Source of the DNA: Pseudomonas poae
GTDB taxonomy: Bacteria > Pseudomonadota > Gammaproteobacteria > Pseudomonadales > Pseudomonadaceae
Length of the DNA stretch: 64,000 bases
Direction: 5' to 3'
Assembly: GCA_004000515.1 (NCBI GenBank)
Contig: CP034537.1
Location: forward strand, 1,798,001-1,862,000
Under the pieces are notes generated by a model. It was not told the origin of the DNA. It ran no database searches and saw only the letters and a program-made list of their open reading frames with translations. The position numbers and the translations under genes were made by a program. The stretch's first letter is position 1, and each line of letters starts with the position of its first letter. Positions 39,845 through 49,657 of the stretch are shown piece by piece.

Positions 39845-40181
39845 GCTCTGCAATGGCCTTGTATCGGTTTGAGCTGTCGGATTCACGATGGGTGCCCGTG
39901 GCAAGATTCGGACTGAGAAGGCTAGAGAGGCAGGTTCCGAGCAACAACCTGAAGAGACTGTCGGAAATTTCGCTGAGACTATCTAGAAAGTGACAGACAA
40001 AAGCGGTCCCAATAAGGGGCTGATCGGCCCCTTTTGGGACTGCACCTAACAAATGTGGCCCAAGTCCGCGTTTGCTGATGTTCCATTACTCCAACCGTAA
40101 CGATCAGCCGCCGGGCTTGATTGATACCCCCTGTTTCGCTCCTAAGGTACAGCCCACGACAGCAAACCCCGTGGAGCGACC
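39845..40181. other. Gene-free gap between higB and mdcA
   Basis: This stretch of about 340 bp separates divergent transcription units. It should hold the mdc promoter and, if the family is typical, sites for the MdcR regulator. I could not identify a convincing -35/-10 pair, a sigma-54 site or a gene; an open frame crossing it has no recognisable protein features. Confidence 0.5.
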
Positions 40182-41850
40182 ATGACAACAACAACTACCC
40201 CCGACTCGCGCTGGACGCGGCGGCGCGACGAGAAGCAGCGGCGGCTCGGGTTGGTCAAAAAATATGCAGACGGTGCGGTACTGCCCAGTGACAAGATCAT
40301 CGAAGCACTGGAGGCGCTGATCCTCCCCGGCGACCGCGTGGTACTGGAAGGCAACAACCAAAAACAAGCCGACTTCCTCTCGCGCTCTCTGGCCAAGGCC
40401 GACCCCGCCAAGCTCCACGATTTGCACATGATCATGCCCAGTGTCGGCCGTTCGGAGCACCTGGACCTGTTTGAAAAAGGCATCGCCCGCAAGCTGGATT
40501 TCTCTTTGCCGGCACCCAATCCCTGCGCATCAGCCAGTTGCTGGAAGACGGCCTGCTGGAAATCGGCGCCATCCACACCTACATCGAACTCTATGCGCGG
40601 CTGGTGGTGGACTTGATCCCCAACGTGGTGCTCTCCGCAGGTTTCATGGCCGACCGCGCCGGCAACATCTACACCGGAGCCGGCACCGAAGACACGCCTG
40701 CGCTGATCGAGCCCGCCGCTTTTAGCGATGGCATTGTCATCGTGCAGGTCAACCAGTTAGTGGACGACGTCACCGACTTGCCTCGCGTAGATATCCCCGC
40801 CAGTTGGGTGGATTTTGTGGTGGTGGCCGACAAGCCGTTCTACATCGAACCGCTGTTCACTCGCGACCCTCGCCATATCAAGCCGGTGCACGTGCTGATG
40901 GCGATGATGGCGATCCGTGGTATCTACGAAAAACACAACGTGCAGTCCCTGAATCACGGCATTGGTTTCAACACCGCCGCCATTGAATTGATCCTGCCCA
41001 CCTACGGCGAGTCCCTCGGTCTCAAGGGCAAGATCTGCCGCAACTGGACCCTAAACCCGCACCCCACGCTGATCCCCGCGATCGAAAGCGGTTGGGTCGA
41101 AAGTGTGCATTGCTTCGGCACCGAACTGGGCATGGAAAACTACATCGCTGCGCGTCCGGATGTGTTTTTCACTGGCCGCGACGGTTCGATGCGTTCCAAC
41201 CGAATGTTCTGCCAGCTGGCCGGCCAATACGCGGTGGACCTGTTTATCGGCGCCACCCTGCAAGTGGACGGCGACGGCCATTCCTCCACCGTGACCCGTG
41301 GCCGCCTCGCCGGTTTCGGCGGCGCGCCGAACATGGGCCACGACCCGCGTGGCCGTCGTCACGGTACGCCGGCATGGTTGGATATGCGCCACGACGATGC
41401 GCCGCAAGCGTTGCTCGAACGTGGCAAAAAACTCGTGGTGCAAATGGTCGAGACCTTCCAGGAAGGCGGCAAACCGACCTTCGTCGACACCCTCGATGCA
41501 GTGGAAGTGGCGCGCAAAAGCGGCATGCCCTTGGCGCCGATCATGATCTACGGCGACGACGTGACTCACCTGCTCACCGAAGAGGGCATCGCCTACCTCT
41601 ACAAGGCGCGCTCTCTGGAAGAGCGCCAGGCAATGATCGCCGCCGTCGCCGGGTGACCGCCATCGGCATGCGCCACAACCCAAAAGACACCGCGCGCATG
41701 CGCCGCGAAGGCTTGATCGCGTTGCCCGAAGACCTCGGCATCCGCCGCACCGACGCCACCCGCGAGCTGTTGGCCGCCAAGAGCGTGGCCGACCTGGTGG
41801 ACTGGTCCGGCGGCCTGTACAACCCGCCCGCCAAATTCAGGAGCTGGTAA
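40182..41850 (+). CDS. mdcA: Malonate decarboxylase alpha subunit MdcA, frameshifted twice
   Basis: Acetyl-S-ACP:malonate ACP transferase; it exchanges malonyl for acetyl on the prosthetic group of MdcC. The N-terminus is MTTTTTPDSRWTRRRDEKQ; characteristic stretches are VVLEGNNQKQADFLS, NHGIGFNTAAIELILP and RGRLAGFGGAPNMGHD. One T is missing at 40505-40507 (after LDFS) and one G at 41652-41654 (after MIAAVAG). With both restored the protein is 556 residues, ending SGGLYNPPAKFRSW, with TAA directly followed by the mdcB ATG. First gene of mdcABCDEGHLM. Confidence 0.95.
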
Positions 41851-42684
41851 ATGCGCGCCCTCAAACTGCATGAATTGACCCTCGCTGAACGCCTGGCAGA
41901 CATGGCCGTGGATGCCTTGATCGATGAAGCGGACCTGTCGCCCAAGCCCGCCTTGGTGGACCGCCGTGGCAACGGCGCCCACAGCGATTTGCACCTGGGC
42001 CTGATGCACGCCTCGGCGCTGTCTTTGTGGCCGATGTTCAAGGACATGGCCGAAGCCGCGCTTGATATCGGCGAGATTGGTTTGCCGCTGCGCGAAGCCC
42101 TGGGGCGGATCGGCCGCGAAGGTGAGCAAGCAATGCTCGTCACCACCAACGGTGTGAATACTCACCGAGGTGCAATTTGGGCCCTCGGCTTGCTCACCGC
42201 TGCTGCGGCGTTGGAGCCACGCGCCATACCGCTGAATGCCGCGAAATTGGCCCTGCTTAACGACCGCTACGCGCCGCAACCGATGAGCCACGGCGCCCAG
42301 GTTGCGCAGCGTTACGGCGCACGCGGAGCCCGTGAAGAAGCGCAATTGGGCTTCCCCTCTGTGGTGCAGCGCGGCCTGCCGCAACTGCGCAAAAGCCGCC
42401 AGCAACACACCGGCGAGCAGAACGCCCGGCTGGATGCCTTGCTCGCGATCATGACCGAGCTGGCCGACACCTGCGTGCTCTACCGCGCGGGCCCCGAAGG
42501 CATCACTGCCATGCAACGCGGCGCCCAAGCCGTACTGGATGCGGGCGGCAGCGCGACCCTGGCCGGTCGCCGCCAATTGCACGAACTGGATAACCAACTG
42601 CTGGCCCTGAATGCCTCCCCTGGCGGCGCCGCCGACCTGTTGGCCGCCTGCCTGTTTATCGACCGACTCGACGGAGCGTTGTGA
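41851..42684 (+). CDS. mdcB: MdcB, triphosphoribosyl-dephospho-CoA synthase
   Basis: 277 residues, intact, CitG family. It makes the precursor of the malonate decarboxylase prosthetic group from dephospho-CoA and ATP. Family motifs are [36 protein letters not shown] and LQ(V/L)-RGLPQL-like segments in the second half. It starts directly after the mdcA stop, and its TGA overlaps the mdcC ATG. Confidence 0.92.
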   Translation: MRALKLHELTLAERLADMAVDALIDEADLSPKPALVDRRGNGAHSDLHLGLMHASALSLWPMFKDMAEAALDIGEIGLPLREALGRIGREGEQAMLVTTNGVNTHRGAIWALGLLTAAAALEPRAIPLNAAKLALLNDRYAPQPMSHGAQVAQRYGARGAREEAQLGFPSVVQRGLPQLRKSRQQHTGEQNARLDALLAIMTELADTCVLYRAGPEGITAMQRGAQAVLDAGGSATLAGRRQLHELDNQLLALNASPGGAADLLAACLFIDRLDGAL

Positions 42685-42983
42685 TGGAAACCTTATCCTT
42701 TGAATTCCCCGCCGGGCAGCCGCCAAAGGGCCGTGCGCTGGTGGGTTGTGTCGGTTCGGGTGACCTGGAAGTGCTGCTGGAACCGGGCACGCCGGGCACG
42801 CTGACGATTCAGGTGCAGACCTCGGTGAATGGCGCCGAGCAACGTTGGCAGCATTTGTTTGAACGGATTTTCCAGGAGCAGACGCCGCCAGCGTTGAATA
42901 TTGATATCCACGACTTCGGCGCGACACCCGGTGTGGTGCGCTTGCGTCTGGAGCAGGGCTTTGAGGAGGTTGGCCATGACTGA
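42684..42983 (+). CDS. mdcC: MdcC, malonate decarboxylase acyl carrier protein (delta subunit)
   Basis: 99 residues, intact. The conserved serine in VGCVGSGDLEVLLEP (S25 with this start) is expected to carry the 2'-(5''-phosphoribosyl)-3'-dephospho-CoA group. It is the carrier to which malonyl and acetyl groups are bound by MdcA and on which MdcDE decarboxylates. The start ATG at 42684 overlaps the mdcB stop; its end overlaps mdcD by 8 bp. Confidence 0.95.
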   Translation: METLSFEFPAGQPPKGRALVGCVGSGDLEVLLEPGTPGTLTIQVQTSVNGAEQRWQHLFERIFQEQTPPALNIDIHDFGATPGVVRLRLEQGFEEVGHD

Positions 42984-43818
42984 CTTACTCGCCAAACACA
43001 GCTTCGTCGAACTGGGCGCGCGGCAGCGGGCCAAGACCTTGCTGGACGCCGGTTCCTACCGTGAATTGATCGACCCGTTCCAGCGCGTCATGTCGCCTTG
43101 GCTCAGCCGCCAGGGCGTGGTGCCCTAAGCCGATGACGGCGTGGTGATCGCCAAGGGCAGCATCGCGGGGTTACCGGTGGTGATCGCCGCCATCGAAGGC
43201 AACTTCCAGGGCGGCAGCCTTGGCGAAGTCGGCGGTGCAAAAATTGCCGGCGCTTTGGAGTTGGCGGCCGAAGACAATCGCAAAGGCATCCCCACTCGCG
43301 CCGTGCTGCTGCTGGAAACCGGCGGCGTGCGGTTGCAGGAAGCCAACCTGGGCCTGGCGGCGATTGCCGATATTCATGCGGCGATTGTCGATCTGCGCCA
43401 GTACCAGCCGGTGATCGGCGTGGTCGCAGGCAGCGTGGGCTGCTTTGGCGGCATGTCTATCGCCGCAGGACTGTGCAGCTACCTCTTGGTCACCCGTGAG
43501 GCACGCGTGGGCTTGAACGGCCCGCAGGTGATCGAACAGGAAGCCGGCCTTGAGGAATACGACTCCCGCGACCGCCCGTTCATCTGGAGCCTTACCGGTG
43601 GCGAGCAACGTTTCAACAGTGGCTTGGCCGACCGCTACGTGGCCGATGATGTGGCCCAGATTCAGCAGACCGTCAGCGCGCTGCTGCAACAAGGTTTGCC
43701 CACCCAACAACGCAGCCGCCAGGCCGAGCACTACCTGGCGCGCCTGGCCGAGCTGGACGCCACGCCGCAGATTGATCCCGCAACGGTGCGCGCGCTGTAT
43801 CAAGGAGAACGCTCATGA
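42976..43818 (+). CDS. mdcD: MdcD, malonyl-S-ACP decarboxylase beta subunit, with in-frame stop
   Basis: Carboxyltransferase-fold subunit that, with MdcE, removes CO2 from malonyl-S-ACP. About 280 residues in one continuous frame except for TAA at codon 51 (43126-43128), in the context QGVVP-stop-ADDGVVIAKG. From memory of the family, glutamine (CAA) belongs there, so this is a single C-to-T change, not an indel. Later motifs are IEGNFQGGSLGEVGGAK, LLLETGGVRLQEA and GVVAGSVGCFGGMSIAAGL. If the stop is real, malonate decarboxylase would be inactive. Confidence 0.88.
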
Positions 43819-44585
43819 GAGGGCTGCAGTGGTTCAACGCATTGAGTGCCGGCGCAACGCCCGTTGAGGGGTTGCCGGCTTCGCTGAAGGTGGCTGACGG
43901 TGTATTGGGCGAACAACCCGTGCGCTTTATCGCCGTGGTCACCGACGCGCAAAACCGCTTCCCTCGTGCACGTAACGGCGAGGTCGGTTTGCTGGAAGGC
44001 TGGGGCCTGGCCAAGGCAGTGGATGACGCCATCGCCCGTGGCGACAAGCGCCCGCTGATCGCCATCGTCGATGTGCCGAGCCAAGCCTACGGTCGTCGTG
44101 AAGAAGCCCTCGGCATCCATCAAGCCCTGGCCGCCGCCGCCGACAGCTACGCCCGTGCTCGCCTCGCCGGGCACCCGGTGATTGCACTGCTGGTGGGCAA
44201 GGCCATGTCCGGTGCGTTCCTCGCTCACGGCTATCAAGCCAACCGCCTGATCGCCTTGCGTGACCCCGGCGTGATGGTGCACGCCATGGGCAAGGCCTCG
44301 GCGGCGCGGGTGACCCTGCGCAGTGTCGAGGAGCTGGAAGCCCTGGCTGCCAGCGTGCCGCCCATGGCCTATGACATCGACAGTTATGCCGGCCTCGGTT
44401 TGCTCTGGGAGACCTTGTCGGTCAGCCAGATTGAACAGCCCACTTCGCAGGATGTGGCGCGGGTCAGCGATTGTTTGCTGAGTGCGATCAAGGATGTCGA
44501 CAGCAGCGACTTGAGCTGCCGCCTCGGCGCAACCAATCGCGCCGCTTCCAGCCATGTACGCCAACTGCTGCGGGAGCAATGGTGA
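43815..44585 (+). CDS. mdcE: MdcE, malonate decarboxylase gamma subunit
   Basis: 256 residues, intact. It pairs with MdcD in the decarboxylase. Recognisable parts are GEVGLLEGWGLAKAVDDAI, IVDVPSQAYGRREEALG, ALLVGKAMSGAFLAHG and VMVHAMGKASAARVTLR. The ATG overlaps the mdcD stop by 4 bp, so the two are coupled. Confidence 0.94.
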   Translation: MRGLQWFNALSAGATPVEGLPASLKVADGVLGEQPVRFIAVVTDAQNRFPRARNGEVGLLEGWGLAKAVDDAIARGDKRPLIAIVDVPSQAYGRREEALGIHQALAAAADSYARARLAGHPVIALLVGKAMSGAFLAHGYQANRLIALRDPGVMVHAMGKASAARVTLRSVEELEALAASVPPMAYDIDSYAGLGLLWETLSVSQIEQPTSQDVARVSDCLLSAIKDVDSSDLSCRLGATNRAASSHVRQLLREQW

Positions 44586-45166
44586 ACGCCCACGACCTGC
44601 TCTGGGGCATGAGCCCGGCGCATCTGCCCGCTGACGCCCCGGCGTGGGCGGCGGATGCGTTGGCCGCCGTGGTGGTGCGTCGCGCCATCGTTGCGCCAGG
44701 GCTTGTCGCCGTCGGCGTACGTGGGCGTTTGCGCGAGCAGCGTCTAGGCGCTGTGATGCCGATTGCTGCCATTCAACGCCGGGTCGCGCCGGAAGCGTTA
44801 TGCGACGTGATTTCGCCACGAGATTTGCCCGCGTTGCAGGCGCTCGACCAATTGCGCCCGGTGCTGGCGCCACTGAACTGGGGTGTGACTGGCAGTGCGG
44901 GTTTTGAATTGGCCACGGGCATTGAAGCGCTGCATGCCCAAAGCGACCTGGATTTGATGCTGCGCACACCCGAGCCGCTGGATCGCAACGATGCACGCGA
45001 CCTGTTGGCGACGCTGGACAAGGCGGTTTGCGCCGTCGACCTGCAACTGCAAACGCCCTTCGGCGCCGTTGCCCTGCGCGAATGGGCGGGCGCATCACGG
45101 CGGGTACTGTTGAAAACTGTCAGCGGTGCGCACCTGGTGATGGATCCGTGGCAGGCCGTGGCATGA
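44579..45166 (+). CDS. mdcG: MdcG, phosphoribosyl-dephospho-CoA transferase
   Basis: About 195 residues, intact. Transfers the prosthetic-group precursor from MdcB onto MdcC. A nucleotidyltransferase-like centre is seen in WGVTGSAGFELATG and the acidic pair in AQSDLDLMLRTP. The start is ATG at 44579 or GTG at 44582; both overlap the mdcE stop. Its end overlaps the mdcH start. Confidence 0.92.
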   Translation: MVNAHDLLWGMSPAHLPADAPAWAADALAAVVVRRAIVAPGLVAVGVRGRLREQRLGAVMPIAAIQRRVAPEALCDVISPRDLPALQALDQLRPVLAPLNWGVTGSAGFELATGIEALHAQSDLDLMLRTPEPLDRNDARDLLATLDKAVCAVDLQLQTPFGAVALREWAGASRRVLLKTVSGAHLVMDPWQAVA

Positions 45167-46061
45167 GCAGCCTTCTGGTGTTTCCGGGCAGGGTGCTCAA
45201 CGGCCGGGCATGCTCCAGGCACTGCCGGTCGAGGTGTTGGAGCACGCCAGTGATGTGTTGGGTGAGGACGCGCGCGCATTGGACTCATCCGGTGCGCTGG
45301 CCAATACCCGTGCGGTTCAGCTGTGCCTGCTGATCGCCGGCGTGGCCCACGCTCGCCTGCTGCAACACACCCCGGATTACGTCGCGGGCTTGTCCATCGG
45401 TGCGTACCCGGCGGCGGTGATTGCGGGTGCCCTCGACTTTGCCGATGCCCTCAAACTCGTCAGCCTGCGCGGCGAACTGATGCAAAACGCTTATCCACAG
45501 GGCTACGGAATGACCGCGATCATCGGTCCCGAGTTATCCACAGTGGAAACGTTGCTGGCTGAAATCCACAGCCCGGAAACCCCGGTGTACCTCGCCAATA
45601 TCAACGCCGACAACCAGACCGTGATCGCCGGCAGCGACGAGGCCATGAAACGCGTCGCCCAACGTATCAAGGGCAATGGCATCGCCAGGCGGCTGGCGGT
45701 GAGTGTGCCGTCCCATTGCGCATTGCTGGAGCAACCTGCCCAGGCGTTGGCGCAAGCCTTCGTGCCGCTAAAGGCACCACGCATCACCTACCTGAGCAGC
45801 ACACGCGCGCGACCGGTCCACAACCCCGAACAGCTGCGCGACGACTTGACTTTCAACATGTGCCGCGTCGTCGACTGGCGTGGCACCGTGCAAAGCGCCT
45901 ACGAGCGCGGCGTGCGCCTGCAAATCGAACTGCCGCCGGGCGCTGTGCTCACTGGTCTGTCACGCCGCGTGTTTGAACAAGGCACGGTGATCGCCTGCGA
46001 AGGCGCGCGCCTGGACACCTTGCAGGCCCTGCTGCAAGAGGAGGAGCGCCGCCACCAATAA
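45163..46061 (+). CDS. mdcH: MdcH, malonyl-CoA:ACP transacylase, frameshifted near the start
   Basis: FabD-like enzyme that loads malonyl onto the carrier MdcC to start the cycle. The N-terminus MSSLLVFPGQGAQRPGMLQ needs one more C at about 45188-45189; as sequenced it reads FPGRVLNG. The nucleophile serine is in VAGLSIGAYPAAV, the active-site histidine in SVPSHCALLE. Restored length is about 299 residues. Confidence 0.94.
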
Positions 46062-46128
46062 AGCACCACCCAAGGCTTTCGAAGCACAAAAACAACAATT
46101 TCGATCGAGCACTTTGAGGACAACAACA

Positions 46129-46533
46129 ATGATTATCTACGGTGTGGCATTACTGGCGATCTGCACGCTTGCGGGCGTGATCATGGGCGACATGCTCGGT
46201 GTGTTGCTGGGCGTCAAATCCAACGTGGGCGGGGTGGGCATCGCGATGATCCTGCTGATTTGCGCCCGCTTGTGGATGCAAAAGCGCGGCGGCATGACCA
46301 AGGACTGCGAGATGGGCGTGGGCTTTTGGGGCGCCATGTACATCCCGGTTGTTGTAGCGATGGCCGCGCAACAAAACGTCGTGACTGCCCTGCACGGCGG
46401 CCCGGTGGCGGTTCTTGCGGCTATCGGTTCGGTGGTGGTGTGCGGATGCACGATTGCCTTGATCAGTCGCACCCACAAGGGTGAGCCGCTGCCCGCCGAA
46501 GAGCCGGTGATCGCCGCTGCGGGAGGTCGCTGA
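46129..46533 (+). CDS. mdcL: MdcL (MadL family), malonate transporter small subunit
   Basis: 134 residues, intact, with four hydrophobic segments. The first is MIIYGVALLAICTLAGVIMG; the motif GVKSNVGGVGIAMILLI is typical of MadL. With MdcM it forms a sodium- or proton-coupled malonate importer. It is separated from mdcH by 67 bp and from mdcM by 1 bp. Confidence 0.93.
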   Translation: MIIYGVALLAICTLAGVIMGDMLGVLLGVKSNVGGVGIAMILLICARLWMQKRGGMTKDCEMGVGFWGAMYIPVVVAMAAQQNVVTALHGGPVAVLAAIGSVVVCGCTIALISRTHKGEPLPAEEPVIAAAGGR

Positions 46534-46534
46534 T

Positions 46535-47298
46535 ATGTGGGATCTCATCGAGAAAGGTTTGGAACATAACGGCCTGGTCACCGCGTTTGCCTTCGTTGGC
46601 GTGGTGATGTGGATTTCGGTGGTGCTGTCCAAGCGCCTCACGTTCGGGCGCATTCATGGCTCGGCAATTGCCATCGTTATCGGCCTGGTATTGGCCTGGG
46701 TGGGCGGCACGATTACCGGCGGGCAAAGGGCCTGGCGGACCTGGCGCTGTTCTCTGGCATTGGTTTGATGGGTGGCGCGATGTTGCGGGACTTCGCCATC
46801 GTTGCCACTGCATTTGAAGTACAAGCCACCGAGGCGCGCAAGGCCGGGATGATCGGCGTGATTGCATTGCTGCTGGGCACGGTGCTGCCGTTTATTGTGG
46901 GCGCCAGCATGGCCTGGGCATTTGGTTATCGCGATGCGATCAGCATGACCACCATCGGTGCGGGCGCGGTGACTTACATCGTTGGGCCGGTGACCGGTGC
47001 GGCGATTGGCGCGACGTCGGATGTGATGGCGCTGTCGATTGCCACCGGGTTGATCAAGGCGATTTTGGTGATGGTGGGCACGCCGGTGGCAGCGCGTTGG
47101 ATGGGCCTGGATAACCCGCGTTCAGCGATGGTGTTTGGTGGGTTGGCCGGCACCGTAAGCGGTGTGACTGCCGGGCTGGCGGCGACGGATCGGCGGTTGG
47201 TGCCGTATGGGGCGTTGACGGCAACCTTTCACACCGGGCTTGGGTGTTTGTTGGGGCCTTCGTTGTTGTATTTCATCGTTCGTGGATTGGTTGGGTAA
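46535..47298 (+). CDS. mdcM: MdcM (MadM family), malonate transporter large subunit, frameshifted as sequenced
   Basis: About 254 residues with many membrane helices. The N-terminus is MWDLIEKGLEHNGLVTAFAF; TITGGQKGLADLALFSGIGL is seen once a missing A is restored at 46725-46727; later VTYIVGPVTGAAIGATSDVM and GGLAGTVSGVTAGLAATD are conserved. A good GGGAGG ribosome binding site overlaps the end of mdcL. Last gene of the mdc operon. Confidence 0.92.
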
Positions 47299-47331
47299 GT
47301 TTTGAATTTTTGGTGTTAGTTCGGGCCTCTT

Positions 47332-47428
47332 TGCGAGCAAGTCGAATCGTCGCACCGCCGCTCCCACAGTTGAACGAGTTTCAGCATAAGAATGCGGTCG
47401 AATGTGGGAGCGGGCTTGCTCGCGAAAG
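47332..47428. repeat. Two REP cores of class GGAGCGGGCTTGCTCGCGAA in opposite orientation
   Basis: At 47332-47369, GCGAGCAAG and CGCTCCCACA are parts of an inverse copy with extra bases between them. At 47402-47428, ATGTGGGAGCGGGCTTGCTC is intact. They lie between the convergent mdcM and mdcR genes. Confidence 0.75.
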
Positions 47429-47435
47429 CGGTGTG

Positions 47436-48356
47436 TCAGGCTGCCCCCTGCCGATTGGCATACATCCGACACTCCGCCAACAACGCCAGCAAGTTCGGGT
47501 CGCGCTCCTTGGCCTTCAAGAACACCACCCCGATATGCTGCTGCAACCGATACTTGGGTTGCAGCGGTATCAGCTTCACGCGGTTCTCATACACCGCCGC
47601 AATCCGCCCCGGCAGCAGTGCATATCCCACCCCTGAGCTGACCATGCTCAGCAGGGTGAAGATGTCATTCACCTGCATCGCTACCTTGGGTTCAAACCCC
47701 GCCTGCTTGAACACACGGTTGCCATCCTGGTGAGTGGCGAAGCCTTGGGTGAGGGTGATGAAGGTGGCGTCGCGCACATCCGCCAGGTCGATTTGTTGCT
47801 CGCGGTCGAACGGCGAATCGGCTGGGGTGGCGAGGAAGATATCGTCGGTGAACAGCGCGATCTGTTCGCAGTCGGGGTCGTTGGCGCGCTCGTCGAGGGA
47901 GATGAGGATCGCGTCCACTTCCATGTTCTTGAGCTTGTAGAGCAGGTCGAAGTTGGAGCCCATGATCAGGTCGATGTTGAGTTCGCTGCGGCGGATCTTC
48001 AGGCCCATGATCAGTTGCGGTACGGTCTTTACCGTTAGCGAATACAACGAGCCCAGCTTGAAACGCTCGGCGGAGAAACCGGCGGCTTCACGGGTGAGGC
48101 GCACGCTGTCGACCACGTCGGCCACCAGTTTCTGCGCACGCTCTTCCAGCACATACGCGCTTTCCAGCGGCGTGAGGTTGCGCCCTTCATGTTTGAACAG
48201 CGGGCAGCGCAGGGCGTTTTCCAGGGAGTGGATGGCGCGGTGCACGCTGACATTGCTGGTTTGCAACTCGGCTGCGGCGCGGGCCAGGTTGCCGGTGCGC
48301 ATGAACGCCAGGAAGATTTCCAGCTTCTTGAGGGTGAACTCTTCGTCGATCAGCAT
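47436..48356 (-). CDS. mdcR: MdcR-type LysR regulator of malonate decarboxylase
   Basis: 306 residues, intact. N-terminal winged helix (FTLKKLEIFLAFMRTGNLAR and SNVSVHRAIHSLENAL), then a LysR effector domain. It is convergent with mdcM; a regulator next to an mdc operon in this form is the usual MdcR, which activates with malonate. Assignment of the target rests on position and family similarity. Confidence 0.88.
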   Translation of the reverse strand: MLIDEEFTLKKLEIFLAFMRTGNLARAAAELQTSNVSVHRAIHSLENALRCPLFKHEGRNLTPLESAYVLEERAQKLVADVVDSVRLTREAAGFSAERFKLGSLYSLTVKTVPQLIMGLKIRRSELNIDLIMGSNFDLLYKLKNMEVDAILISLDERANDPDCEQIALFTDDIFLATPADSPFDREQQIDLADVRDATFITLTQGFATHQDGNRVFKQAGFEPKVAMQVNDIFTLLSMVSSGVGYALLPGRIAAVYENRVKLIPLQPKYRLQQHIGVVFLKAKERDPNLLALLAECRMYANRQGAA

Positions 48357-48393
48357 GGCCGTGGCTCTTATTCGAATGCCGTCGATTGTGCCC

Positions 48394-48936
48394 CTAAAAC
48401 CCGTTCACTCCCAGCCATGCGCTGCCCAGGCCCAACAGCACGCCGAGGATGATCAGCCAGATCGCATTCAACCGCGTGTAATACACCACGGCGGCGCTGG
48501 CCAAGGTCAGCACCAGGCTGGTGGCGTTGTTTTCCAGGCTGTTCATCAGGATGTAAGTGGAGGCGAGGATCAGCCCGATGGAAATGGGCAGCAGGCTGCG
48601 CTTGACCCTTTGCACCCACGGCGTGCGGGTGTGGCGCTCCAGCCAGCCGGCGCCGACGTAGGTGAGTACCGAACACGGCACCAGCTTGGCCATCAGCGCC
48701 ACCAGCGCACCGGGCAGGCCGGCGGCCTGTTGACCGATGAACACCAGGAACATGCCGTTAGGGCCGGGCAGCGCCTGGGACAGTGCAAAGAACGCGACGA
48801 ATTGTGCGTCGGTGATCCAGCGCATATCGACCACGGTGTAGCGGTGGATATCGCCAATGGCCACGGTGTTGCCGCCAATCGCCATCAATGACCACAGCGC
48901 GCATTGGATCATCAGGTGCAGCAGGACGGTTTGCAT
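48394..48936 (-). CDS. Chromate transporter family protein, second half-size subunit
   Basis: 180 residues from MQTVLLHLMIQCALWSLMAI, intact. About five or six membrane helices and the ChrA-type motifs FALSQALPGPNGMFLVFIG and GALVALMAKLVPCSVLTYVG. Short-chain ChrA homologues work as pairs with opposite topology. Its ATG overlaps the stop of the partner by 4 bp. Confidence 0.88.
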   Translation of the reverse strand: MQTVLLHLMIQCALWSLMAIGGNTVAIGDIHRYTVVDMRWITDAQFVAFFALSQALPGPNGMFLVFIGQQAAGLPGALVALMAKLVPCSVLTYVGAGWLERHTRTPWVQRVKRSLLPISIGLILASTYILMNSLENNATSLVLTLASAAVVYYTRLNAIWLIILGVLLGLGSAWLGVNGF

Positions 48937-49502
48937 CAGCTGGCCACCGCTTTCGCAGGGATAAAGCTCAAGGCCAGGGAACTGGGGATGCAGACCAGCA
49001 GCACCATCCACAGCGGCAGCACCAGCACGGCCATCAACACAAAGGTGAGCAGGAAGGCGCTGTAATTGGCGACGGTCCTGGGCATCGCCTTGAGCAGTCG
49101 CAAGGTCGTGCCGAGCATCAACCCAGTGGCAATCGGCATCACCGCGCCGAAGATTTGCTGCACCACGTCGTGGCTCCACCACTTTGCGTAGGCGAAACCG
49201 GCGAACACGGTGATCAGCGAGGGGAACAGGTACAGCCCGAACACGGTCACAACCGCACCCGGCAAACCATGCAGGCGCCGGCCGTAGATGATGCCGACGT
49301 TGGCGATATTGGGGCCAGGGAAGAACTGGCCCGTGGTGAGCAGTTCGTTGAAACCCTGCTCGCTGACCCATTGCCTGCGGTCAACCATCATCTGGCGCGC
49401 CCAGGGCATCACGCCGCCAAAACCGAACAGGCCGACCATGGCGAAGTTGTAAAACAACTGCCATAGGCTGGGGTGGGGCGAGGTGGGTTCAAGCTCGGGC
49501 AT
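48936..49502 (-). CDS. Chromate transporter family protein, first half-size subunit
   Basis: 188 residues, intact; the start MPELEPTSPHPSLWQLFYNF is preferred over upstream in-frame codons. Motifs FAMVGLFGFGGVMPWARQMM and GQFFPGPNIANVGIIYGRR match the conserved ChrA half. Family members export chromate or sulfate-like anions, but many homologues have not been tested. Confidence 0.88.
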   Translation of the reverse strand: MPELEPTSPHPSLWQLFYNFAMVGLFGFGGVMPWARQMMVDRRQWVSEQGFNELLTTGQFFPGPNIANVGIIYGRRLHGLPGAVVTVFGLYLFPSLITVFAGFAYAKWWSHDVVQQIFGAVMPIATGLMLGTTLRLLKAMPRTVANYSAFLLTFVLMAVLVLPLWMVLLVCIPSSLALSFIPAKAVAS

Positions 49503-49657
49503 GGGGGCGTTCCGGGGCGACGGCGGTTGGGGGCAATCATCGTTTGCCGATAGCCTTTGGGCAAATGAAGAAAAGCCGGTTACCTGCTCAGGCGCCACAG
49601 GCGTCAGAATGCAGGTGGCCAAACCATGTGGTAACGGTTATTCGAGGTGAGTGACAC

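Noticed and set aside
40050..40080. A possible sigma-54 promoter before mdcA (TGGC...TTGC)
   Set aside because: The spacing between the two elements is too long for a -24/-12 site.
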